In this document: piece by piece, positions 36,819 to 46,500 of the stretch
Layout of the letters: every line of letters begins with the position of its first letter
How positions within the stretch are numbered: position 1 is the stretch's first letter
From: CAVYGM01 sp963768025
GTDB lineage: Bacteria; Bacteroidota; Bacteroidia; Cytophagales; Spirosomataceae
Assembly: GCA_963768025.1 (NCBI GenBank)
Contig: CAVYGM010000003.1
Span: 124,001-188,000 of the forward strand
Length of the DNA: 64,000 bases
Direction of reading: 5' to 3'
Notes under the pieces: model-generated
The model's input: only the letters and a program-made list of their open reading frames with translations
The model's database searches: none
What the model was told of the DNA's origin: nothing
Position numbers and translations under genes: made by a program

Positions 36819-37966
36819 GAAAAAACTTCGTCCACTTCGTGTCCGTCTTGTCCGAAGCGAGTGACGGTGTCAATAAACTTCATGCCGCGGAGGCCATCGT
36901 AGACCGTCGGGAAATCATAGACAGGATCTGCTCTTTTCCTTCCCAGCGAGCGCGTACGGCCAGGGCGAAGTTGCGGTAGAGATTGGCAAAGGCTTCAAAG
37001 TATCCTTCGGGGTGACCGGCCGGAATGCGCGTATGAACCTGAGCTGCTTCGGACAAGTTGCCCACACCGGTGCGGAGGTGTCGCGCCGGCTGCCTGCGTT
37101 TTATGGATCAGGGTATTGGGTTCCATTTGTTTCCATTGCAGACCGCCCGAGTTCGCCGTAAACACGGATATTCAGGTCGTTTTCTTCGCCGTTGCAATCT
37201 GGCTGTTTTGCAGAATACCTTTTGCCCCATTGTCAAAACGCAGCAGAACATTAGCGTCGTCGTCGAGCAGGCGGCCTTCTACAAAAATGGTCAGGTCAGC
37301 GCATAGCTCGCTGATTTTTAATCCGGTGATGTATTCGGCCAGGTTTTCGGCGTGGGTACCAATGTCGCCCAGACCACCCGCCGCACCGGATTGGGTCGGA
37401 TCGGTGCGCCAGGCAGCCTGTTTGTGTCCGGTAACTTCTACCAGCGTCGACAGCCAGCCCTGCGGATATTCCACAATTACTTTTCGGATTTTTCCCATAG
37501 CGCCCGACGCAATCATTTCGCTGGCTTCTTTCACCATCGGGTAACCTGTGTAATTATGCGTCAGACAGAAAATCAGACCGGTTTTTTCCACAAGTTCTAC
37601 CATTTCTTCGGCTTCTTGGGTATCGTGTGTAATCGGCTTGTCGCATACGACATGAAATCCGTTTTCAAGGGCCAGTTTAGCCGGGGGATAGTGTACGTGA
37701 TTGGGAGTTACGATAGCCACAAAGTCCATCCGTTCGCCTTCGGGAAGTTCTTTTTCCTTTTGAATCATTTCCTCAAAGGACGCATAAACGCGGTCTTCAG
37801 GCAAATACAGGGCTTTTCCGGTTTCTTTGGATTTCTCCGGGGTCGAACTGAAAGCACCACAAACCAGTTCAATTTCTCCATCCATGATTGCCGCACGGCG
37901 ATGAACACCTCCAATAAAAGCATCAAGGGTTCCTCCCACCATACCCATCCTAATTTTTCTTGACAT
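36814..37966 (-). pseudogene. Gfo/Idh/MocA family oxidoreductase 2 (frameshifted)
   Basis: From ATG 37966 the N-terminal Rossmann fold reads KIRMGMVGGTLDAFIGGVHR. It continues with DFVAIVTPNHVHYPPAKLAL and HVVCDKPITHDTQEAEEM (the family's EKP appears as DKP), then the C-terminal domain with GAAGGLGDIGTHAENLAEYI. The frame breaks near 37180. Parts of the remainder are readable as GGLQWKQMEPNTL and, further on, PAGHPEGYFEAFANLYRNFA. The likely end is TDTKWTKFFQ with stop at 36814. At least three shifts are needed. The HPEGYFEAFANLY block marks the branch of sugar dehydrogenases found beside TIM-barrel isomerases in Bacteroidota. The gene is divergent from the MFS carrier. Confidence 0.82.
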
Positions 37967-38186
37967 TCCTATTGGTTAAAGGTTCTGAAATATTTTTTAG
38001 CTTAAAAAGAGTAGTATATCTCACTCTTACTTCTTACAAAGATAGCAAGTTCAAAAAAATCAAATAATAGGTACTCCGTTTATTAGTAGAAATGACCTCT
38101 ATTTGTTTTTTTTACGAAACCGTTTGACAAACGTCGAAAGCTTTAACCATCAACCTACCCTTTTTCACTTAACCCAAATTTTTACT

Positions 38187-39467
38187 ATGAATCAAACTGT
38201 CAATGCGGATCGCCTATTTCTTGCCAGTTGTTTTGCACTTATTACCACGGCTTTCTCGTTTAGTATCCGGGCGGGTATTTTGCCCCAGTTGGGCACGGAA
38301 TTCGGCTTAAGTGCCGAGCAACTGGGTTTTATCAACTCCATGTGGTTTCTTGGTTTTCCCATTTCCATGATTATTGGAGGATTGGTATACCATACCGTTG
38401 GGCCACGGATTATCATGATGATTGCCTTTGTGATGCACACACTCGGGATTGTGTTGACGATTTACGCAGGCGGCTTCACGGGACTATTGATTTCGACACT
38501 TTTTATCGGAATTGGCAACGGATGTACCGAAGCGGCCTGTAATCCCATGATTGCAGATACTTATTCAGGCTTGAAAATGAACAAAATGCTCAACCGTTTC
38601 CACATGTGGTTCCCTGGTGGAATTGTGGTAGGTAGTTTGATTTCGTTTCATGACCGAGATGGCGATGGACTGGCAGGCCCAAATCTGGATTATTATGATT
38701 CCAACGTTGATTTATGCGTTCCTTTTCTGGGGACAGGCTTTCCCGAAACCACAAGTGGAAGGAGCCATGTCGCTTTCGAAAATTTCAAGGCCATGCTTAC
38801 TCCGCTTTTCATTTTCATCTTCCTGTTGCATGACATTTACTGCGATTTCTGAATTTGGTCCCCAGCAATGGATAACCCTGATTCTTAGCAAAAGTGGAGC
38901 GAACCCCTGCTGATTCTGGCCTTAGTAACGGGACTAATGGCCGTAGGACGTTTCTTCGCCGGACCGGTTGTTGGCAGTTTCGGTCAGACGGGCGTACTGC
39001 TGGGTTCGGCGATTTTCGCTACCATCGGTATTTATTTGCTTGGTACCCAAACCGGAGGTATGGCTTATGTGGCGGCTGTTTTCTTCGCGATAGGGGTATG
39101 TTACTTCTGGCCGACCATGCTTGGTTTCGTGGCGGAAAAGGTACCCCTCAGCGGTGCATTGGGTATGTCGATTGTCGGTGGAGTAGGAATGTTCTCAACT
39201 TCAATCTGGTCGCCTATTATCGGAGGATGGATTGATGATCACCGGGCTACAATGGCCAACCAGGGCCTGAGCGGTGATGCTCTGGAATTGGCTGCCGGAC
39301 AGGCTACCCTAATGAATATGATGACATTCCCGATCATTCTGATCGTGGCCTTTACCTTTCTGTTCTTTTGGATGCGTAACCGCAAGGCGAAGGGGCTTCA
39401 TGGCTTACTGAGTCGGAAGTGCTGCAGCAGCCGCAATTGTAATTGCTATTGGCTGTCGGCTTCCTGA
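38187..39467 (+). pseudogene. MFS sugar transporter (frameshifted)
   Basis: This carrier starts at ATG 38187 (MNQTVNADRLFLASC) and has about 12 TM segments. The TM1-TM4 region is complete, with SIRAGILPQLGTEFGLSAEQ, IGNGCTEAACNPMIADTYSG and MLNRFHMWFPGGIVVG. The frame then changes at least four times between 38640 and 38935 and is regained in TM7-TM12 (MAVGRFFAGPVVGSFGQTG). The 3' end is uncertain: a one-base change in the G run at 39392 would move the stop to 39440-39442. It is transcribed away from the oxidoreductases, so it likely brings in or exports the sugar they use. Confidence 0.75.
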
Positions 39468-39550
39468 TATATAAAAATAACCCGAAATCAGTTCGCTGTC
39501 TGGCGTTCATGCTTTCGGGTTATTTTTATTTGTGGGCCTCTATAAAACAA

Positions 39551-39584
39551 AACATCCCGAAAGTTTTAAAACTTTCGGGATGTT
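39551..39584. repeat. 34-bp perfect palindrome, copy 2
   Basis: Arms AACATCCCGAAAGTTTT and its complement meet at TTTT/AAAA. The inner core (TCCCGAAAGTTTT) equals that of 30157-30190, and the two differing arm positions are matched by compensating changes. It lies about 85 bases beyond the MFS carrier stop and about 35 bases beyond the mutS2 end, between convergent genes. Confidence 0.92.
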
Positions 39585-39619
39585 GAAGAGGCCGACTGCT
39601 GATCGCCAATAGCTAAACT

Positions 39620-42030
39620 TTACCTCAACTTCACAATCGTCACACCCGCGCCGCCGCGGTCGGCGTGTTCGTCCTGCATGCCGGCTACTTGCTAGTAGCC
39701 ACGCAAATGATTCCGCACCAGCGTACGCAGAATACCGTCGCCTTTGCCGTGTACCACGCGCAGTTCGTCGTAGCCCAGCATGATGGCATTGTCCATGAAC
39801 TGATCCAGTAGCCCCAGCGCTTCCTCACCACGTTTGCCCCGAATGTCGAGGTTAAAGCTGAAATTCAGGAGTCGCTCGTTCAGGTCGACTCCACCGGTTA
39901 CGGCTCTGGTTTTCTTTTCACCGGTTACTTCGCGGTACGTTTTGTTTGATACTTTTTCCAGACGGTTCAGCTTGACATTTGATTTCAAATCTCCGATCCG
40001 GATTTCGGCGTCTTTTCCTTTCAAAACCAGTACCTCGCCTATGGCAGTTTGCCCCTTGATCCGAACATAACTACCCGTCTCAATGGCTCCTCCCTCCGGT
40101 TCAAACTCAATTTCCTCGTCGGCTACGTCTTCCACAACTTCGGGTTTGAGTTCTTTTTTGCCAAACTGTTCCAGTCTTGTCCGTACGGTTTTCGTTTTTT
40201 CTTTTTCCGCTTTGTTTTCCTTGATTTCCCGAATCGTATTTTCAATCAGTTGATTAGCATCGGACAGCAGCGTTTTGGCTTTTTGCTTGGCCTCATTCAC
40301 GATCTGCTTTTCATTGTTATCCAGGGTAGTTTTGAGAGCGGTGTACTCGGCTAGTTGCTGCGCTACTTTTCGTTCTTTTATGCCCAGTTCCAGATTTTTT
40401 TCGGCAAACACCCGTCTTTCAATGTCCAGTTCTTTCAGGAGTTTTTCAAAATTGACCTGCTGCGTGCCCAGTTTCAGCTTGGCCTGCTCAATCACATCCT
40501 TCGGTAATCCGATTTTTGAGGCAATTTCGAAAGCAAAGGAACTGCCGGGCTTCCCAATTTCCAGTTGGTAGAGCGGTTCCAGATGCTCTCCGTCGAAACG
40601 CATGGCACCGTTGACGAGGCCTTCGGTTTTATCGGCCAGTACCTTCAGATTGGTGTAGTGGGTGTTGATTACGCCATAAGCGCCCGATTTCGTAAGATTT
40701 TCCAGAATGGCTTCGGCAATAGCTCCACCCAGGCCGGGCTCGGTACCCGTGCCAAACTCATCGATCAGGAAAAGGGTTCGTTTATTGGCCAGGGTAAGAA
40801 AATGCCGCATGTTGGTCAGATGCGAGCTATAGGTACTCAGGTCGTTTTCGAGCGACTGCTCATCGCCAATATCAATAAAAATATTTTGAAAAATACCCAT
40901 CGAGGAGCCTTCCTGCATGGGCACCAGGAGTCCGCACTGGTACATGTACTGAATGAGTCCGACGGTTTTGAGGGAAACGGATTTTCCCCCAGCATTGGGT
41001 CCCGAAATAATCAGTATGCGCTGCTTGCTGTTCAGTTCCAGATTCAGCGGTACCACGTTTTTACCCTGTTTCTGAAAGGTCAGATGCAGCAAAGGATGCC
41101 GGGCCTCGCGCCAGTCTAAGTGGGTTTTGTTGTCAAATGTCGGATTAATGGCGTTCATCTGGGATGCAAGTTTAGCCTTTGCCCGCAGGAAATCCATCAA
41201 TCCCAAAAACTGGTACGCCTTATGAAGCTCGGGTACGTAGGGGCGAAGCTGATCCGTGAGGCGAGTCAGAATGCGGTTGATTTCGCGCCGCTCCTCATAT
41301 TCCAGTTCCCGAATGTCATTATTGGCTTCAAGTACATCGGTGGGTTCTATAAACACCGTCTGGCCCGTGGCCGATTCGTCGTGAACGAATCCCTTGAACT
41401 TTCGCTTGTGCTCGGCGGCTATGGGAATAACCATCCGGCCATTTCGGATTGTGAGAGACACATCGTCACTGATCCAGCCGCTATTTTTGGCAGTACGCAG
41501 CATGCTGTCGAGGCGCTTGCGCACATTCACTTGCTCCGAAATGAGCCGACGCCTGATTTGCACCAGTTCGGGAGAGGCATTATCCCGAATCTGCCCCCGT
41601 TCATCTATAATGCGTTCAATGGCGTCGGTAACAGTGCGCTCCACCCGAATCGTTTTGGCGTACTCGCCCAGGAGCGGATAGGCCTCTGGTTCCTGATTCT
41701 CAAAAAACCGCAGGCATTGCCGGATGGTGGTAAGGGATACTTTAAGGTCAAAAAACTCATCCTGCATCAGCATGGTACCTTCGATGGCCGCCCGCTGCAG
41801 GTAGGGAGTAGCATCCAGGTAGTTTTGAGCCGGAAACTCCCCGCCCGACTCCATGACGTGCTTCATTTCGGCAGTTTGCCGCACCAGCTTATCTACCAAG
41901 GCGTATAGTTATCGGCAAAACGTATTTTATCCACATAGGCGCGGCCCAGCGAGCTTACGCAAGCTTCTTTAAGCCAGTCACGCAGGCGGTCAAACCCTAA
42001 TTTTTGTTCTAGATTGGTTGGGTATAGCAT
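39620..42030 (-). pseudogene. mutS2: Endonuclease MutS2 (frameshift near the start, in-frame TAG near the end)
   Basis: The main frame from 41899 has the MutS2 core, with Walker A ISGPNAGGKSVSLKT, Walker B FLIDEFGTGTEP, and the long coiled-coil arm. The C-terminal Smr domain (LDIRGKRGEEALGLLDQFM, VVHGKGDGILRTLVRNHL) is also present. MutS2 cuts or clears collided ribosomes and branched DNA, and suppresses recombination. The true start is ATG 42030 (MLYPTNLEQKLGFDRLRDWL), joined by one shift near 41905. At 39694-39692 a TAG stops the frame after HLRGY, but the family's ending QVAGMQDEHADRGGAGVTIV continues in frame to TAA at 39620. The full length of about 803 codons is normal. Confidence 0.92.
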
Positions 42031-42082
42031 TAATTCTGAATGAATGACTGAGGGAGAGGGCGGACCCCTCTCTCAGTCAAAA

Positions 42083-42601
42083 TTAAAATATCCTTTGAAT
42101 TTCCTCCTTCACTATCTTCAAGGCGTAGGTACAGGGCTGAATCTCCTGCTGGATGACCCTTTCAAAAATCTTTTTTGCAAGGTCGTTGGCGGGGGCTTCG
42201 GCCTGCACATCCTTGGCTGCCAGGTTGATAAGCGATTGCACTTCATTGACGGCCTTCTTGATGTTTTCCCAGGCATCTTCACTCATATACACCTGTTGAG
42301 CGAGGTTATGGTTAAATTCTTCCCGGATTTCCCTCAATAAGATTTGCTGAAATTCCAAAGCATTGGAGGCGGAACCTGACATCCTCAAAAGCAGTTGATT
42401 GGGTGTAATACGCTCCAAAAAAAGGCACATACGTTCGTAAGCCTGCAAACGGAGGGGAAGTATTATCTCGGTATTTTTGGCCTTAATATCCCACTTTTGT
42501 TTTTCAATAAATTTATCAGCCAGAGTAGTTAGGGTACTATATAAGCCAAATGTGATAATACCGGCTACCGCGGCAATAGTTAACAAAGAATACAATTCCA
42601 T
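42083..42601 (-). CDS. Conserved hypothetical membrane-anchored protein
   Basis: This 172-residue protein has one N-terminal TM helix (SLLTIAAVAGIITFGLYSTL) and then a helical, charged cytoplasmic domain. Recognisable conserved stretches are LPLRLQAYERMCLFLERITP, REIREEFNHNLAQQVYMSED and AWENIKKAVNEVQSLIN. I recall this as an uncharacterised Bacteroidota family without a known function. It reads toward mutS2, 52 bases from the mutS2 start, so co-transcription is possible. Confidence 0.7.
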   Translation of the reverse strand: MELYSLLTIAAVAGIITFGLYSTLTTLADKFIEKQKWDIKAKNTEIILPLRLQAYERMCLFLERITPNQLLLRMSGSASNALEFQQILLREIREEFNHNLAQQVYMSEDAWENIKKAVNEVQSLINLAAKDVQAEAPANDLAKKIFERVIQQEIQPCTYALKIVKEEIQRIF

Positions 42602-42682
42602 AGGGGTTGATTAACAAAAACAAAAAGCAAAATTACATGGAATGCCCTGTGGAAGGAAGAAAATTTTACTACTACTCCTACA

Positions 42683-43042
42683 ATGACAACTAATTTGCCC
42701 AAAGTAAACAACGATTTGGCGGCACCGGTTCACATCTCGGAGCGCGCAAAATCTGAAATAAGAGAGACTCTGGCAGCCAATAAAATTCCCGAAACCTACG
42801 GCCTTCGGGTAGGGCTACGGGGGGGAGGGTGTAGCGCCACCTTTCTGTTGGGGTTTGATACCCCGACAACCACCGACCAAGTATATGAGATTGAGGGTGT
42901 TAAGGTTATCATCGACCGTCGTCATCTGATGTATGTGCTAGGAGTAACTATCGGTTATGAAGAAACCGAAGCAGGGCACGGATTTACTGTAACAACCAGC
43001 GTGGATACGTCCGGCGTGGATACGTCCGGCGTGGATGAGTGA
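42683..43042 (+). CDS. HesB/IscA-type iron-sulfur cluster assembly protein
   Basis: The 119-residue protein contains the IscA/HesB fold: VHISERAKSEIRETL, YGLRVGLRGGGCSATFLLGF with the single conserved Cys, VYEIEGVKVIIDRRHLMYVL and GVTIGYEETEAGHGFTVT. It lacks the C-terminal CGC pair of canonical A-type carriers; Bacteroidota forms often do. The last ten residues come from a 15-base unit repeated two and a half times (43001-43036), giving VDTSGVDTSGVD. The repeat could be natural variation or an error of copy number. Confidence 0.85.
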   Translation: MTTNLPKVNNDLAAPVHISERAKSEIRETLAANKIPETYGLRVGLRGGGCSATFLLGFDTPTTTDQVYEIEGVKVIIDRRHLMYVLGVTIGYEETEAGHGFTVTTSVDTSGVDTSGVDE

Positions 43043-43530
43043 GGAACTCTTGCTCGATGTTCATTTGTGAAACGTACTTGGCCCGGCAACCTGTCTGTAG
43101 AAAGAGTTAAGCGGTAAGTACCTCCGGGGCATTCTGATCATGGGCCTGCATAGGCTTCATGGAATTATTTCAACCATCAATAGGGTCTGTTACTGTTGGA
43201 AATTCAGTTTATCATTTAGCAGTTATAAAAAAAATATATTCTTGTGCAGAAATGGTACGAAAGTTGTTCACAACCTAATGCACTTTGGATACCTGCTGGC
43301 ATTTTGCGCGTGGATATGCTGAGAAACAAATAATTAGCCAAGAATTTGCTGATTGGAAGTCTGTGCAAAACTCTCGTTCTTGCGTTTATGAACATTCCAT
43401 GCGAGGGGGTTTTGGTTTATTTATGGTCAAACAAAAATTTAATTTGCCGTATGAGATAGTATACCTATCACTTTAACTGATATATTTAGCGTAGAGCAAT
43501 CCCATTACAAATGATTATTGTTTAGGAAAG
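43043..43530. other. AT-rich intergenic region
   Basis: Between the IscA-type gene and the histidine kinase. Small frames at 43140-43322 and 43285-43476 overlap each other and translate to sequence with no domain character, so I do not call them genes. The region probably holds the histidine kinase promoter; no convincing -33/-7 pair or RNA was found. Confidence 0.4.
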
Positions 43531-46500
43531 GTGTTGGTAGCTTTTAAAAAATATTTCTTTCTTGTGGCGGCGGCTCTCGCTTTGGTGGCTGGATTCTTTC
43601 TCCTAAAAAGGGGAACGGCCACCACTGCACCCTATGCGGATGTAGTACAGAAAGGGATGGAGAAGGAAGTAGCCCAGACCAGGCAACGCATGTTGAAAAT
43701 CCTCAACTCAGTGCCGGTAGCTGACGACAAACCTTTTTCACGCCTACTCCAAGAGGATACCTACCCTTATTTTCTGTTCAAAGACTCGACCCTCCTGATG
43801 TGGTCGGATTACCGGTATGTTCTCAGCCCCGACAGGCTCGCTTCGGATGGATCGGATGTTCAGGTACTGGAAACCTCTCAGGGGAAGTTTTTGGTGCTGA
43901 TTCAACAAAAAACAGCGAACAGCAGTACGTACCAATTGCTCACGCTAATCAAACTATGTTCCCTGGAAAACAGCGAAAGCAATGCGCTATTTTCTGGCTT
44001 TAACAAGCGAATATTTCCAATTGCTCCCAGTACCTTACACCTCAGTCCGACCAGTGATGCGCGTGCCATCGTAGATTCGGAAGGCAAGGATCTATTTTAC
44101 GTAGTTCCCCCCAAGGATTCACTTTACCGGGGGTGGTCAGTTCCTTATCCTGTTCTGCTGTCGGTATTAGTAGCCATTTTTCTTCTGGGTCTTCACTTTG
44201 TATCGGTCTTGCGACAGCCCGAGTACAGGCATCGCCATGGGCTAAGTTTCCTATTTCTGCTTGTATTTTTGGTCGCTCTGCGGGGATTGATGCTCCGGTT
44301 CTCTATTCCTTTCGTTTTCACCGCTGGCGAAGTCTTCAATCCTCAGCTGTACAACGGGACGTTTTTGGCTCCTTCTCTCGGGGATGTACTGCTCAACTGC
44401 CTGGTTTTGATTATTTTGCTCGTGTATGGTAATCGTATTTACTATCGAACCGATACTTACCGCGAGCTTATCAGGAACGAAGGCGCTTTTCAGATTCTGG
44501 TCTCGCTCTTGCTGCTGCTGATCAGTTTTGTGGTGTTCTATATTTGTTATTATGAACTATTGGCCCTGTACCAAAGGTCGTTTTTTAGCCTGGATATTAC
44601 CCGCAGTGTTTTGTTCGATCCGCTCAAAATAGCGGCACTCCTGGCGTTTGTCCTTTTATCCGGCGTTTATTTTTTGGTTATACATCTGATTGTCAATGTA
44701 TTCAATCGTCTTAATCTTGACTATAAAACAGGATTGGTGATTCTGGCTTTGGGGGTGCTCCTGGCTACTGGCCTGCTTTGGCTCCTGCGAATCCGGTTTG
44801 AGTGGATTTTCCTTATTCACATTGGCTATGTGCTCATCCTGTATTTGACCCGGCTCCCGCGTTCTTTTTATGGCTTTCGGTATCCTACCACCGTCTACTA
44901 TTTTACTGGTGCTTTGGCCTGTGCCCTCATGACGACCTATGTAGTCCAGGATCAGGAAAACGAAAGGGACGTGGTAGCCAAAAAGGAGTTTGCCAGGCAG
45001 TTGACGAGCGCTAACGACCTTTTTGCTGAATTTCTTCTTAAACGTATCAACGAAATGGTCGCGAAGGATTCACTGATTCAAAACTTGCTTTTGGAGGAAA
45101 AACCCCTGGCTCGTGAAATCATTCAGCAACGGATCCGGACTATTTTCCTCAACCAATACCTGGATCAATACGTGGTTGAAATTTTTTCTTTTGATAAAAA
45201 TGGCATTCAATTGGATAACAGCAGGTCTGCCCAAACCTACGCCAGCTACCAGACCCAGTACAATCACCCCGAATTCGCTACGGCCAATCCTGCCCTATTC
45301 CTGATTGATGTATCCCAGGAAGAAAAATCTAAAAAGTACGTAAGCTTTATTCCGGTACTGCTCGATGGTGGCCCCGTTGGCTATGTAATGCTCGATCTTA
45401 AGCAGAAGGGTCGGCAACCACCGCTCCGTTTCTCGGAGCTGATTCTGGATGAAAAGCTCGAACGGGTTTCCGGCATTTCGGATTACAGCTATGCCATTTA
45501 TGAGTACGATAAATTGGTTTCAAGCTACGGGGAATGTAACTACGAAAACAAATTCCCCACCACTCTCTTAAACGATTCCTCCCTCTACCACACGGGTGTT
45601 ACGGTGCTGGGTTATCGCCATGTCGGGAGCAAGGCATCCGACAGCCGCCGGATAGTCGTGTCCTCTCCCTCATGGGGCTGGAAAGGGATCTTGGCCAATT
45701 TTTCCTTTCTGTACCTCGTTTTGGTGATTGTGGTGTCCTTGACTATCATCGGCCACGCGCTTCACTACAAGCTATCGGAGGTGAGGATTACCTATTCCAC
45801 CAAAATACAGGTAATGCTTAATGCGGCCTTTATCCTGCCGTTGTTAATCGTTCTTTTTTTTATTCTGACTATTATCGGCAACCATTACCAGCAAAACCAA
45901 GTGGAGGCACAAGTAGGAAATACCCGAAATGTGTCCCTGAACCTGATGACGCATTTGTCCGATTTCCGGCAGGGTAAAATGAGCAGAGCCTACTTTGAAG
46001 AGCAGGTGCAACAAGTTGCTTTTGATGCGGACCTGGATATAAACCTGTACGATACAACCGGCCGGTTGTTCCTTTCTTCGAAGCCACTTCTCTTCGAAAC
46101 GGGCCTCTTTTCCAACCTCATCAACCCACTGGCGCAGCAGCAGATCGTAGAACAGCAAGATAATCAGGTACTTTTGGAGGAGTCAATTGGGAACAAGGCC
46201 TATAACAACGCTTATATTGGCCTTTTTTCGAATGAGCAAGAATTGGTGGGGGTGCTAAGTACGCCCTATTTTGACGCCAAGCCCAATCTCGACCGGCAGA
46301 TTATTGATATAGTGGCTTCGGTACTCATCGTATTTACGGCGATGCTACTCGTATTTCTGCTGGTTTCGTACCTCGCAGCCAACCTGCTCATTGATCCGCT
46401 GCGGGTATTGACCCGTAAAATAAGTACTATTACGCTCGATCAGCCCAATGAGCCACTACCGTGGCAATCCAATGATGAAATAGGGACCCTTATCAAGAAA

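Noticed and set aside
43140..43476. Two short overlapping frames before the histidine kinase
   Set aside because: They overlap in different frames, lie in AT-rich DNA and have no domain features.
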